A program made the position numbers and the translations under genes. Below the pieces are notes generated by a model. The model worked only from the letters and a program-made list of their open reading frames with translations, made no database searches and was not told the origin of the DNA. A stretch of 64,000 bases of DNA from assembly GCF_900090275.1 (NCBI RefSeq), contig NZ_LT607755.1, forward strand, positions 6,634,001 through 6,698,000, read 5' to 3'. Positions 47,070-55,796 of this stretch are shown in pieces; within the stretch, counting starts at the first letter, position 1; the number at the start of each line of letters is the position of its first letter. The DNA comes from Micromonospora zamorensis (lineage in GTDB: Bacteria; Actinomycetota; Actinomycetes; Mycobacteriales; Micromonosporaceae).

Positions 47070-47160
47070 CGTCCGGCAAACCTACGTGAGACTCGCTCAG
47101 GCCACTCCTGGTGACGGTCGGGGCACAACGAGTGGATGGTGATCTGGCATCCTCGACCCG

Positions 47161-47186
47161 AACAGGCATTTCGCACCGGGCCTGTT
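47161..47186. promoter_or_regulatory. Dyad AACAGGC...GCCTGTT upstream of the IclR gene
   Basis: Seven-bp perfect arms with a 12-bp spacer, followed by TTTTT and then TATGGT (47193-47198), a -10 candidate for the IclR gene. It could be the IclR operator controlling both this gene and the divergent MFS gene. It also looks like a hairpin with a T-tract, but no plus-strand gene ends here. Confidence 0.45.
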
Positions 47187-47223
47187 TTTCATATGGTGTA
47201 AGTCCCCGGCGGCGGAGGTGGTT

Positions 47224-48006
47224 GTGCGCGACCCCTTGGCAGAACCTTCGGACCTGATCCGCAGCGTGTCCCGAGCGCTGCGGGTGCTGGAGTCGGTCGG
47301 TCGCGCCCCGAAAGGCCTGACCGTCAAGCAGATCGCTCGACGGTGCGAGCTGACCGTGGCCACGACCTACCACCTGGTCCGCACCCTGGCCTACGAGGGC
47401 TACGTGATCCGTCGCGAGGACGGCACGTACATCGTGGGGTTGGAGGTGGCCGACCGGTACCGGGAGCTGGTGACCGCGTTCCGGGGCCCGCCAGCGGTCG
47501 GTGAGACGCTGCGGCGGGCCGCACTGGACACCGGCTACAGCCACTACCTGGGTCGCTTCGTCGGCGGTCAGGTGGCCCTCACGGCGGTCGCCGAGGGGCA
47601 CCGGTCGCCCTACCTGGAGGACCTGGTCCCCGGCTTCGACGAGGGGGCGCACGCGACGGCCCTGGGCAAGTCGCTGCTCGCCACCCTCACTGTCGACCAG
47701 CGCAACCGCTACCTGCGCGAATACGGCATGCGCCCGTTCACCACGGCCACGCTGACCACCACCGAGACGTTCGAGGCCGACCTGGCCGCCGGCGACCGGC
47801 GCGGCATGCAGTTGGAGATGGGCCAGTTCCGTCAGGGGGTGGCCTGCGCGGCGGTGCTCGTCGCGCCGGACAAGGACATGGAACGCCGCGTCGTGCTGGC
47901 CTGCGCGTTGCCGGCCAGCGAGATGATGACCTCCGCCCGGGTGGTACGGGCCAAACTGCTCACCGTGGCCCGCAGCGTCGCCGACGGCATCGCCTCCGAC
48001 AACTGA
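47224..48006 (+). CDS. IclR-family transcriptional regulator
   Basis: A 260-residue regulator: an N-terminal winged helix (LIRSVSRALRVLESVGRAP, then KQIARRCELTVATTYHLVRT) and a C-terminal GAF-like effector domain (PGFDEGAHATALGKSLLATL). IclR proteins usually sense aromatic or small organic acids. The GTG at 47224 has GGAGG 5 nt upstream; the GTG at 47218 overlaps that ribosome site. Divergent MFS gene is the likely target. Confidence 0.9.
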   Translation: MRDPLAEPSDLIRSVSRALRVLESVGRAPKGLTVKQIARRCELTVATTYHLVRTLAYEGYVIRREDGTYIVGLEVADRYRELVTAFRGPPAVGETLRRAALDTGYSHYLGRFVGGQVALTAVAEGHRSPYLEDLVPGFDEGAHATALGKSLLATLTVDQRNRYLREYGMRPFTTATLTTTETFEADLAAGDRRGMQLEMGQFRQGVACAAVLVAPDKDMERRVVLACALPASEMMTSARVVRAKLLTVARSVADGIASDN

Positions 48007-48019
48007 CGCACCCACGCAT

Positions 48020-48054
48020 GAGAGGCCCTCTCCCGGGCTGGGAGAGGGCCTCTC
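48020..48054 (+). terminator. Strong terminator after the IclR gene
   Basis: GAGAGGCCCTCTCCC and GGGAGAGGGCCTCTC form a perfect 15-bp stem with a 5-nt loop, starting 13 bp after the stop. Confidence 0.85.
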
Positions 48055-48192
48055 GCGGCGGGGTGCCATGGCGGGTGCCGGTCAACAGGGGGAGCAGCCG
48101 GGGACGGTCGCTCATGGGAGAAGCCTCCATGAACACCTTCGCGGGCGGCAACCGGCACGCAACCGGTCTGACCTCGGGCTGAACCGATCGGC

Positions 48193-48771
48193 GTGACGGC
48201 ACGTATTCCCGAGCGAACGCACCGCCGGACGCGCGCCGGAAGCGAGGAGACCGCCATCAGCGACCACGACGCCCAACTGCTGCGCGCGCTGCACGACGAG
48301 CACGCGGAGGCGCTGTACGCCCACGCCCTGCGGCTGGTCAACGGGGACCGGCAGCGCGCCGAGGATCTGGTGCAGGAGACGCTGCTGCGGGCCTGGCGAC
48401 ATCCGGAATCCCTCGACCCACAGCGCGGTTCGGTGCGGTCCTGGTTGTTCACCACCGCCCGCAACCTGGCCATCGACGCCTGGCGGCGGCGGTCCACCCG
48501 GGTCGGCGAGGTGTTCACCGACGATCTGCCCGAACCGCCGGACGTGATCGACGAGGCCGAGCGGGCGGTTGAGGCGTGGACCGTCGCCGAGGCGCTGAAC
48601 CGGCTCAGCCCGACCCACCGCGAGGTGCTGGTCGAGTGCTTCTACCAGGGGCGGTCGGTGGCCGAGGCGGCATCCCGGCTGGGCGTACCGCCGGGGACCG
48701 TGAAGTCCCGCACCCACTACGCGCTGCGGTCTCTACGGTTGGTGCTGGCCGAGATGGGGGTGACGGGATGA
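48193..48771 (+). CDS. ECF-family RNA polymerase sigma factor
   Basis: A 192-residue sigma factor. Region 2 is visible as AEDLVQETLLRAWRHPE and WLFTTARNLAIDAWRRRS, and region 4 as LNRLSPTHREVLVECFYQG followed by GVPPGTVKSRTHYALRSLR. It resembles the SigK/SigL group paired with zinc anti-sigma factors. The start is GTG; the first about 25 basic residues are poorly conserved and the true start may be downstream. The stop overlaps the anti-sigma gene (ATGA). Confidence 0.92.
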   Translation: MTARIPERTHRRTRAGSEETAISDHDAQLLRALHDEHAEALYAHALRLVNGDRQRAEDLVQETLLRAWRHPESLDPQRGSVRSWLFTTARNLAIDAWRRRSTRVGEVFTDDLPEPPDVIDEAERAVEAWTVAEALNRLSPTHREVLVECFYQGRSVAEAASRLGVPPGTVKSRTHYALRSLRLVLAEMGVTG

Positions 48772-49487
48772 CGCAGTGTGAGTTCGCGTACGACGATGGC
48801 GCGTATGTGCTGGGCGCCTTGGCCCCCGCTGAGCGGGCGGCCTACGAGCGGCACCTCTCCGGCTGCGCCTCCTGCCGGGAGGCGGTCGCCGAGATCGCCG
48901 TCCTGCCCGGGTTGCTGGGGCGTCTCGACCCGGCGGGGTTGGAGCAGATCCTGCCGCCGCCGGCCCCGCCCCGGGTGCCCGCGCTGATCGAGGAGGCCCG
49001 GCGTCGCCGCAGGAGGGACCGCTCCGCGGACCGCCGACGGTACGCGCTGACCACACTGGCCGCTGCCGGGCTGGCCCTGATGGTCGGTGTGGGCACTGCC
49101 GTGGTGCTGCCCCGACCCACCGGCCCGTCCGGACCTCCCGTGGCGCAGACCAGCGCCCCGGCCACGCAGGTGTCGATGGTCGCCATGCGACCGGTGGCCA
49201 CCGCCGGGCCGGTGCACGCCGACATCGGGCTGTCCGGCACCAAGTGGGGCACGGCGGTGACCATGCGGTGCGGGTACGACGCGCGGACGAGCTATGGGAA
49301 GGCGTACCCGTTCCGGCTGGTGGCGCACGGCCCGAACGGCGCCAGTGAGCAGATCGGCTCCTGGCTGGCGGCCCCCGGCGACGCCCTCCAGTTCAGCGGC
49401 GCCACCAGGTTCACCGACGCCGAGCTGGTCAGCGTGGAGCTGCAACGAGCCGACGGCACACCACTGCTCACCTACGCGGTGCCCTGA
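48768..49487 (+). CDS. Membrane-anchored zinc-finger anti-sigma factor
   Basis: A 239-residue protein: an N-terminal ZAS/zf-HC2 domain with H29, C33 and C36 (YERHLSGCASCREAV), one membrane helix (about 92-114) after a run of arginines, and an extracytoplasmic beta-rich C-terminal domain (VHADIGLSGTKWGTAVTM). It should bind the co-encoded ECF sigma factor at the membrane and release it on an envelope or redox signal. The 4-nt overlap supports equimolar synthesis. Confidence 0.9.
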   Translation: MTQCEFAYDDGAYVLGALAPAERAAYERHLSGCASCREAVAEIAVLPGLLGRLDPAGLEQILPPPAPPRVPALIEEARRRRRRDRSADRRRYALTTLAAAGLALMVGVGTAVVLPRPTGPSGPPVAQTSAPATQVSMVAMRPVATAGPVHADIGLSGTKWGTAVTMRCGYDARTSYGKAYPFRLVAHGPNGASEQIGSWLAAPGDALQFSGATRFTDAELVSVELQRADGTPLLTYAVP

Positions 49488-49508
49488 CCGCCCGTCTGGG
49501 CATGGCGG

Positions 49509-50426
49509 TCAGGGGGTGGGGACGGGTTCCAGGATCCGGGCCTGGGCCCGGGTGCGGCGGGAGTTGCGGACCGCGTCGGCGGTGAAGACGATCAGGGCGA
49601 GCCAGACCAGCGCGAAGCCGGCGAGGCGGGCCGGTGGCATCGGCTCGTGGAAGATCAGCACGCCGCAGCCGAGCTGGAGGATCGGTGCCAGGTACTGGAT
49701 CATGCCGAGGCTGCTCAGCGGCAGCCGGTTGGCCGCGCCGGCGAACATCAGCAGCGGGATCGCCGTGGCCGCACCGGCCAGCACCAGCAGCGCGGTGTGC
49801 CCGGCCGAGACGTGCCCGAACGTCGAGTCGGCTCTCGCCATCAGCCAGCCGAGATAACCCAGCGCCGGCAGCGCCAGCACCGCCGACTCGACGAAGAGCC
49901 CCTCCGCGGGCGGCAGCCCCAGCCGCTTCTTGACCAGGCCGTAGCCGGCGAAGCTGAACGCCAGGGTCAACGCCAGCCACGGCAACCGGCCGTAGTCCAC
50001 GGCGAGCACCGCGACCGCCGACGCGCCGATCCCCAGCGCCACCCACTGCGCCGGGCGTAGCCGCTCCCGCAGCACCGTCACGCCGAGCAGCACCACGACC
50101 AGCGGGTTGATGAAGTAGCCGAGCGCCGTCTCCACCACCCGGTCGGAATTGACACCGTAGATGTAGGTGCCCCAGTTGACAGCGATCAGCGCGGCGGCGG
50201 CGACCATCCCGGCCATCGCCCAGGGGCGACGCAGCAGCGCCCGCAGGAAGCCGACGTTGCGCAGAGCGGCCAGGAGTAGGGCCACGAACACCACCGACCA
50301 GACGATCCGGTGGGCCAGGATCTCCAGTGGGCCGGCCGGCCGCAGCAGCTTGAGGTAGAGCGGGAAGAAACCCCAGAGCAGGTACGCGCCGAGGCCGTAG
50401 AGGTATCCCAGGCGGAGAGGCGTCAC
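49509..50426 (-). CDS. rarD: EamA/RarD-family transporter
   Basis: A 305-residue protein with ten predicted helices. RarD hallmarks include YGLGAYLLWGFFPLYLKLL, EILAHRIVWSVVF and NWGTYIYGVNSDRVVETALGYFINPL. Founding members are linked to chloramphenicol sensitivity; the physiological substrate is unknown. The GTG at 50426 overlaps the stop of the upstream acetyltransferase gene by 4 nt; GGAGG lies only one base before it, so initiation may depend on translational coupling or on a nearby TACGGT promoter. Confidence 0.9.
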   Translation of the reverse strand: MTPLRLGYLYGLGAYLLWGFFPLYLKLLRPAGPLEILAHRIVWSVVFVALLLAALRNVGFLRALLRRPWAMAGMVAAAALIAVNWGTYIYGVNSDRVVETALGYFINPLVVVLLGVTVLRERLRPAQWVALGIGASAVAVLAVDYGRLPWLALTLAFSFAGYGLVKKRLGLPPAEGLFVESAVLALPALGYLGWLMARADSTFGHVSAGHTALLVLAGAATAIPLLMFAGAANRLPLSSLGMIQYLAPILQLGCGVLIFHEPMPPARLAGFALVWLALIVFTADAVRNSRRTRAQARILEPVPTP

Positions 50427-50920
50427 GCCTCCACCGTAAGGGGCGTACCGTCGCTCTGTTCCTTTCCGGTGACCGGGGTCACCGGGATCCGCCGGTCGAG
50501 GTTCATCCACCGCTCCGGCACGTCGAGCGGCGTGAAGCCCACCTGCGCGTACACCTGGTGTGCGTCGTTCGTGGCCAGCAGGATCCGGCGTACGCCCAGC
50601 TCGTCCAGGTGGTCGCGGGCCGCGCTGGCCAACCACCCGCCCAAACCGCGACCACGGGCGGCGCGGTCGACGTACACGTCGCAGAGCCAGGCGAAGGTGG
50701 CCCGGTCGGTGACCACCCGGGCCACCGCGACCTGGCGGCCGTCCTCAGGCCGGTAGACGCCGAACGGCAGGGAGCCGGCGAACGCCCGGTCGACGGTGGC
50801 CCGGTCACGTCCGAGTGCCCAGTACGCGTCGGTGGACAACCAGTGGTGCACCAGGCCCAGGTCGAGCAGAGCCGGGTCGGTGCTGAGCAGATAGCCGTCG
50901 TTGCGGGTCAGCGTGAACAC
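50423..50920 (-). CDS. GNAT-family N-acetyltransferase
   Basis: A 165-residue acetyltransferase. The acetyl-CoA loop is RAARGRGLGGWLASAARDHL, preceded by the strand WLCDVYVDRAARG and followed by GVRRILLATNDAHQVYAQVGF. Substrate unknown. The GTG is preceded 6 nt away by TAGCCT, suggesting a leaderless transcript covering this gene and rarD. Confidence 0.9.
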   Translation of the reverse strand: MFTLTRNDGYLLSTDPALLDLGLVHHWLSTDAYWALGRDRATVDRAFAGSLPFGVYRPEDGRQVAVARVVTDRATFAWLCDVYVDRAARGRGLGGWLASAARDHLDELGVRRILLATNDAHQVYAQVGFTPLDVPERWMNLDRRIPVTPVTGKEQSDGTPLTVEA

Positions 50921-50926
50921 GATGCG

Positions 50927-50932
50927 AGGCTA
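50927..50932 (-). promoter_or_regulatory. -10 element TAGCCT, leaderless promoter of the GNAT-rarD pair
   Basis: On the minus strand TAGCCT (TANNNT) ends 6 nt before the GTG at 50920, with no Shine-Dalgarno sequence. Confidence 0.45.
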
Positions 50933-51031
50933 ACCGCCCAGGTGGGGACCCGTGCCGGCCAATTCCCGAACTCTGGTCACCGGCCTGCCCGGGCCCGGCC
51001 GGAGCCCGGGACGGGCCGGTGCGGTCGGCGG

Positions 51032-51418
51032 TCAGTCCCGGTCGAGGACGGCGCCCAGGATCCAGGTCACGATGCTCACGAAGAGAGCACCGAGCACGGC
51101 GGCCGGCCAGAAACCGTCCACGGTGAACGGCAGCCCGGCCTGGTCGGCGATCCAGCTGGTGAGCAGGAACAGCAGCCCGTTCACCACCAGCGCGATGAGA
51201 CCGAGGGTCAGCAGGTAGAAGCCGCAGCCGACCGTCTTGATGAGCGGCTGGAGAACCGCGTTGACCACGCCGAAGATCACCGCCACCAGGAGCAGCGTGG
51301 TCACCGTCTCGCCAGCGGAGTTCGACTCCAGAGAGATGCCCGGAATGAGGAGTGTGGCCAGCCAGAAAGCCAGCGCTGTGCTGGCCAGCCGAATCAGCAG
51401 ACCTTTCAGAAAACCCAT
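51032..51418 (-). CDS. Small four-helix membrane protein (mycobacterial 4-TMS phage holin family)
   Basis: A 128-residue protein with four hydrophobic segments, starting MGFLKGLLIRLASTALAFW and with the conserved stretch FGVVNAVLQPLIKTV. Despite the family name, such proteins are housekeeping membrane proteins in actinobacteria and no phage genes are nearby. Function unknown. The ATG at 51418 is chosen over an upstream GTG because homologues begin at MGF. Confidence 0.85.
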   Translation of the reverse strand: MGFLKGLLIRLASTALAFWLATLLIPGISLESNSAGETVTTLLLVAVIFGVVNAVLQPLIKTVGCGFYLLTLGLIALVVNGLLFLLTSWIADQAGLPFTVDGFWPAAVLGALFVSIVTWILGAVLDRD

Positions 51419-51479
51419 GGCGGGGATCGTGCCACGGACCACGCACCCACGTAACCCGCCAGTTGACCACCACGGTGGA

Positions 51480-53408
51480 TCAGCCGCGAGCCGGACGCCC
51501 GATCAGTTGCGACTCGATCGGCGTGGGGGAGAGCAGTGCCCAGCGCAGCGCCCGCCGGTTGACCACGGCCACCATGTCGTCCCGGATCCGGGTCAACCAC
51601 TCGGCCGACCCACCCAGCCCCAGCGCGGTGCCGGCCAGTGCGGCCTCGGTGACGCTCAGCGGTTGCAGCAGTGCCAGGTCGGCCCGGCTCAACGCGTCCA
51701 CGTCCGCCGGGGTCAGCTCGTCGCGTACCACCAGAGTGGCGCGCCACGGCGGGCCCGGCTCGGCGTCGGCCGGCACCGGCCCGGCGTCGGCCGGCACCGG
51801 CCCGGCGTCGACGACCAGCAGCAACGGGCGCAGCGCGCTGCCCACCCCGTCGGCCACCGGTCGACCGGGTGGGATCAACGGGATCGTCCCGCCCGGTGCG
51901 CCCACTCCCCGGACGAACGGCTCCCAGACGCGCGGTCGGGAGGTCTGCACGACCACCAGGGCGCCGAGCGCCAGGGCGCGCAGGGCCACCAACTGGGCGG
52001 CGCGCACCCCGCCGACCAGCAGCACCCGGGTGCTCTCCGGCCGGAACAGTCGGACGGTGACCGCCCCGCCGTGCCGGTTCGTGCCGACCATCATCCCGGC
52101 ATCGCCCAGGGTGAGATCCCAGTCGTCCAGTGCGGGGCGGGGCTGCGCTTCCCGGGTGGTCAGCGCCAACGGGAGCGTGGCGGCAAGCCCGCCCAGGTGT
52201 GCGCCGTCGAGCCGCCGCAGCTCCCCGCCCAGGTCGTTCACCAGGCGCTCCAGGGCCTCGGTGGCGGCGGTCAGCTCGGTCGCCGTCTGAGCGGCCAGGC
52301 GCACGGTCAGCTCGGTCGGCACCCCGGCGGCGGAGGTGATCGGCGCCGGCCCTGCGGAGATCGACACCGTCGTCGCGGTTGCCGGGAGCGCGAGCAGCCG
52401 GGGCACCAGCCGCCGTGCACCCGTTCCGTCCGGCCACCGGATCAGCCGGAAGGTGGCCTGGACCAGGGTGCCGGACCGGAGCGCCGGCCAGGACTCCCGG
52501 ACCCGGTCGCCGTCGTGATGGGCCAGCTCGCCCAGGACACGCAGCGCCGCCGGCACGCCGAGCGGCCGTGCGGTCAGCGACCCGACTCGGCGGACGATCC
52601 GGCGTACGGTGCCGGCGAGCACCCGGCGAAGGTCCTCCTCGGACCAACCGTCGACGCGCAGCACCCGCACCGCCAGCACCGCCCGTTCCCGCCCGGCGAG
52701 CCGCCCGTCGGTGAGCTGCCGGTACGACGTCCCGACGGTGCCACCTGCGGCCGGCACCGGTGCCGGTGCTCCACTGAACAACAGTTGCACCCGGAGCGGG
52801 GGCGCGTCCGGCCCGGTCTGGGGCAGCAACGCGGACGGCGCCGGGATGGCCCGCGACGCGTCGCCGAGCAGATCGCCGGGGTCCCCGAGTTCCAGGAGCA
52901 CCACCATGCCCTCGGTGTCCTCCAGCACTGCCGCAGGCCCGCCGGTCAGCTCGGTCGAGTGGACGACGGTGCCCGGAGCGACGAGGTCGAGCAGGTCGGC
53001 CGCTCCGGCCGGCGCGGTCAGCTCCCGACGACGGGTCAGATGCCCGGCGGCGATGCCCAGCCACTCGAAGAGCCACCGGCCCCGGACCCGGAGCACGGCG
53101 ACGGCCACCAGCAGCACGGCGACCAGTGCGGCGGCCGCGGTGACCGGTGCGGGTCGACCCAGGGCGGTGAGGACGAGCGCTGCCGCGACCTGCGCGGCGA
53201 CCAGTTGACCGGCCCGCACCCCTGTGCCGGTGCCCGGAGTGGGCGACGCCCAGCGGCCGAACGGCGAGCGGCGACGCGGTGCGCGCTGATCGGCCGGGCC
53301 CGGGCTGCGGTCGGCGGGTTGGCCCGGCCCGATCGCCCGGGGAACGGCGCCCGGCCCCGGCCCGACCGGTGTCGCCGGGTGCGGCCCTCCGGTGGTGATC
53401 GCCGGCAC
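51480..53408 (-). CDS. eccE: Type VII secretion system protein EccE
   Basis: About 642 residues. The N terminus is a Pro/Gly-rich cytoplasmic stretch, followed by two membrane helices (AGQLVAAQVAAALVLTAL and AAAALVAVLLVAVAVL) and the conserved WLFEWL, then a long cytoplasmic domain, which matches the EccE layout. EccE is a peripheral component of the ESX membrane complex and is stabilised by mycosin. The GTG at 53408 has GAGGAGG 4 nt upstream; the frame continues to a GTG at 53528 and an ATG at 53495 that are alternative starts. Divergent from the WXG100 genes. Confidence 0.8.
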   Translation of the reverse strand: MPAITTGGPHPATPVGPGPGAVPRAIGPGQPADRSPGPADQRAPRRRSPFGRWASPTPGTGTGVRAGQLVAAQVAAALVLTALGRPAPVTAAAALVAVLLVAVAVLRVRGRWLFEWLGIAAGHLTRRRELTAPAGAADLLDLVAPGTVVHSTELTGGPAAVLEDTEGMVVLLELGDPGDLLGDASRAIPAPSALLPQTGPDAPPLRVQLLFSGAPAPVPAAGGTVGTSYRQLTDGRLAGRERAVLAVRVLRVDGWSEEDLRRVLAGTVRRIVRRVGSLTARPLGVPAALRVLGELAHHDGDRVRESWPALRSGTLVQATFRLIRWPDGTGARRLVPRLLALPATATTVSISAGPAPITSAAGVPTELTVRLAAQTATELTAATEALERLVNDLGGELRRLDGAHLGGLAATLPLALTTREAQPRPALDDWDLTLGDAGMMVGTNRHGGAVTVRLFRPESTRVLLVGGVRAAQLVALRALALGALVVVQTSRPRVWEPFVRGVGAPGGTIPLIPPGRPVADGVGSALRPLLLVVDAGPVPADAGPVPADAEPGPPWRATLVVRDELTPADVDALSRADLALLQPLSVTEAALAGTALGLGGSAEWLTRIRDDMVAVVNRRALRWALLSPTPIESQLIGRPARG

Positions 53409-53544
53409 CGCGCCTCCTCGACCAGTCGGGACCGGGTCGGGCGGTCGGCCGTCCTCGGACGGCCCGTCACGCGCCGCGACGTGGCTGCAGCACATCGTAA
53501 GTGACCGATGGCTGCCGTGGTTGTCCACAGGGGAGAGGCGGGGG

Positions 53545-53560
53545 GTAGCAGAACTGCTAC
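53545..53560. promoter_or_regulatory. Dyad GTAGCAG-AA-CTGCTAC between eccE and the WXG100 genes
   Basis: A 16-bp palindrome with perfect 7-bp arms in the divergent promoter region, followed closely by GCTACC, which echoes the half-site. Candidate operator for coordinated control of the secretion locus; regulator unknown. Confidence 0.45.
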
Positions 53561-53698
53561 GGGATCGCTACCGTCAGCCACGAAGTTCGTCGCTGACCCG
53601 TGTCTCAGTGCTCGACGACCGGGCCAAGCGAACGACGCGCCCCCAGGGCGGGCGCGTTCGAGGGCCACGCGCGATCAGAGAGACGAGGTGACATCGGG

Positions 53699-54019
53699 GT
53701 GTCCCAGACGCAGGCAGAAGCCGCGGTGATGCAGCAGACCGCCGCGAAGTTCGAGCAGGTGGACCAGTCGTTGCAGTCCATGCTGACCGGCCTGCTGGCC
53801 GAGCTGGAGGTGTTGCAGCAGGCCTGGCGTGGCGCAGGCGGCCGATCGTTCGAGCAGGTCAAGCAGCAGTGGTCACAGGACCAGGCGGCATTGCACCGGG
53901 CGCTGCGGGAGACCGCCGGCGCGATCCGCACCGCCGGCCGGCAGTACGACGCCTCCGACGACGAGGTGGCCAGCCGGGTAGCCGGCACCAACCGCGGCGG
54001 CATCCAGCTGCCGCTCTGA
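53699..54019 (+). CDS. WXG100-family protein (ESAT-6-like, first of a pair)
   Basis: A 106-residue helical hairpin protein: helix 1 to about residue 40, turn W-R-G in QQAWRGAGGRSFEQVKQQW, helix 2 to about residue 85, then DASDDEVASRV, close to the YxxxD/E-type secretion signal (QYDASDDE). Exported by type VII systems as a heterodimer with its neighbour. The GTG at 53699 has only a weak ribosome site. Confidence 0.88.
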   Translation: MSQTQAEAAVMQQTAAKFEQVDQSLQSMLTGLLAELEVLQQAWRGAGGRSFEQVKQQWSQDQAALHRALRETAGAIRTAGRQYDASDDEVASRVAGTNRGGIQLPL

Positions 54020-54041
54020 TCCCGCCCGGGAAGGAAATCCG

Positions 54042-54335
54042 ATGGACCATGGTGTGCTGGTCGTCAACTTCGCCGCGCTTCAGCAGGCCGGCGCCGACAT
54101 CCACAAGGCCCTGAACAGGCTCGACTCGCAACTCGGTCAGCTTGAGCGGGATGCCGCTCCGCTGGTGGCGAGCTGGACGGGCGAGGCCCGCGAGGCCTAC
54201 GAGCAGCGGCAGGCGCGGTGGCGCTCCGCCTCTCAGGACCTCCAGGCGATGCTGCGTGACATCAAGCTGGCGGTGGGCGACTCCGCCAACGACTATCTGG
54301 ACACCGAGAAGAAGAACACCGGGCTGTTCCAGTGA
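54042..54335 (+). CDS. WXG100-family protein (second of a pair)
   Basis: A 97-residue partner with the turn motif W-T-G in VASWTGEAREAYEQRQARW and a C-terminal YLDTEKKN segment. GGAAGGA lies 8 nt before the ATG and the gene follows its partner by 22 bp. Together they are the expected CFP-10/ESAT-6-like pair of the locus. Confidence 0.9.
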   Translation: MDHGVLVVNFAALQQAGADIHKALNRLDSQLGQLERDAAPLVASWTGEAREAYEQRQARWRSASQDLQAMLRDIKLAVGDSANDYLDTEKKNTGLFQ

Positions 54336-54420
54336 GCGCGGTGGGCCGGGAGCGCTGACCATGTCCAGGTCGGTGCCCCGGCCACCGCCGCGCTGCGGCC
54401 AGGACGGCGGGCTGACCGGG

Positions 54421-55644
54421 TCAGGCCTGGCCGGCCGGGCGCCAGCGTCGGCGGGCACCACGGGGCAGCACCAGGGCGAGCAGCACCACGGTGGCCGCCG
54501 TCGTGCCGACCACCGCACCGACCAGCAGGGCCCGGTCCCGTGCCGTCGCCCGTCGGGCCCGGTGGGCGAGCACCGCCGGGTCGGGCCGGTCGTCGGCGAG
54601 CGCGGTGACCGGTCGAGGGTCGCCCGCACGGCTGCCGCTGGTCTCGGTGACCGCCCGGTACGGGTTGAGCACGCCGGCGCCGTACCCGCCGCCGTGGCCC
54701 GCGCCGGGAGCTGGATCGGCGGTGGCGATGATCCGCTCCGCCACCTGGGCCGCGGTCAGCTCCGGTCGATACTGGCGCAGCAACGCGGCGGTGGCGGCCA
54801 CGAAGGGTGCCGCGTAGCTGGTGCCCTCGACCTGATGGTGGCCCGCGCCGGGGGCGGCGGTCAGCACCTCGCTGCCCGGCGCGACCAGGTCGACGTACGC
54901 GCCGGTCTGCGAGAACGTCGCCCGTCCACCGTCCGCCCCGATCGCCCCCACGCCGAGCACCCCGTCGTAGCCGGCGGGGAACGGTTGGGGGTCACCGCTG
55001 TCGTGCAGGTTGCCGGCTGCGGCCACCAGCACCACGTCCCGGTCGACCGCGTACCGCACGGCCGAGCGGACCTCCGGGTCGTCCGCATACAGCACCACAG
55101 ACAGGTTCACCACGTCGGCGTCGTGGTCGACGGCCCAGCGGATGGCCTGCGCGAACTCGCCAGCACTGGCCGTTCGCCCCGATTCCCGCCCCTGCACCAC
55201 CTGCTGCTCACTCACCCGCACCGGCAGGATCCGGGCATCCGGTGCGAGACCCTGGAAGGCGACCCCTGCGCGGGGTGTCGCCGCGATGATGCTCGCCACG
55301 CCGGTGCCGTGCCCGGCGCAGTCCCGACTGCCGTCCCCGCCGGGGTCGAGCAGGTCGGTGCCGGCCAGCACGCGGTCGGCCAGTTGGGGGTGCGCCCGGT
55401 CCACCCCGGAGTCGACCACCGCGACGGTCACCCCGGTGCCGGTGGCCAGGGGCGCGAGCCGGGCGGGGTCGTACCGTTGCTGTGGCCAGGGCGCGGCCGT
55501 GACCGGCCGGGCCGGGGCGAGCGAGGTCGCACAGGCCGGTGCCGCACGGAGCCTGGCGGTGGCGGCGACGGTCGGGAGGGCCGGTACGGTCAACAGGCTG
55601 GCGGCCAGACCTGCGAGGACCGGGCGCGCGATCGATCGGGACAT
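54421..55644 (-). CDS. mycP: Mycosin: type VII secretion-associated subtilisin-like serine protease MycP
   Basis: A 407-residue S8 protease anchored outside the membrane. Signal peptide at 1-30; catalytic D78 (VAVVDSGVD), H112 (GHGTGVAS), oxyanion N212 (AAAGNLHDSG) and S276 (GTSYAAPFVA); a C-terminal membrane helix (LVGAVVGTTAATVVLLALVL) followed by RRRW. Mycosins stabilise the ESX complex and cleave some substrates. The ATG at 55644 starts the signal peptide; CGGAGG precedes it. It lies opposite to and beyond the WXG100 pair. Confidence 0.93.
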   Translation of the reverse strand: MSRSIARPVLAGLAASLLTVPALPTVAATARLRAAPACATSLAPARPVTAAPWPQQRYDPARLAPLATGTGVTVAVVDSGVDRAHPQLADRVLAGTDLLDPGGDGSRDCAGHGTGVASIIAATPRAGVAFQGLAPDARILPVRVSEQQVVQGRESGRTASAGEFAQAIRWAVDHDADVVNLSVVLYADDPEVRSAVRYAVDRDVVLVAAAGNLHDSGDPQPFPAGYDGVLGVGAIGADGGRATFSQTGAYVDLVAPGSEVLTAAPGAGHHQVEGTSYAAPFVAATAALLRQYRPELTAAQVAERIIATADPAPGAGHGGGYGAGVLNPYRAVTETSGSRAGDPRPVTALADDRPDPAVLAHRARRATARDRALLVGAVVGTTAATVVLLALVLPRGARRRWRPAGQA

Positions 55645-55796
55645 CGACGGCCTCCGTATCGTGTCGGCTCCGGTACGGGATGTTATCGCCTCATCCGCGC
55701 CCCGGCAGGCCGCCGACGGCCAGCCATTGTGATCTTGATACCACCTTGTAGGTTGTACGCGATACCTGTGGCCTGTTCTCGGAAGGGGAGGTGGCC

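Noticed and set aside
46080..47114. 344-codon plus-strand frame opposite the MFS gene
   Set aside because: His/Gln/Arg-rich shadow frame; the minus strand encodes a clear 12-helix transporter.
51032..51418. Prophage remnant, because of the holin family name
   Set aside because: No other phage genes, integrase or attachment sites nearby; this family is a common chromosomal membrane protein in actinobacteria.
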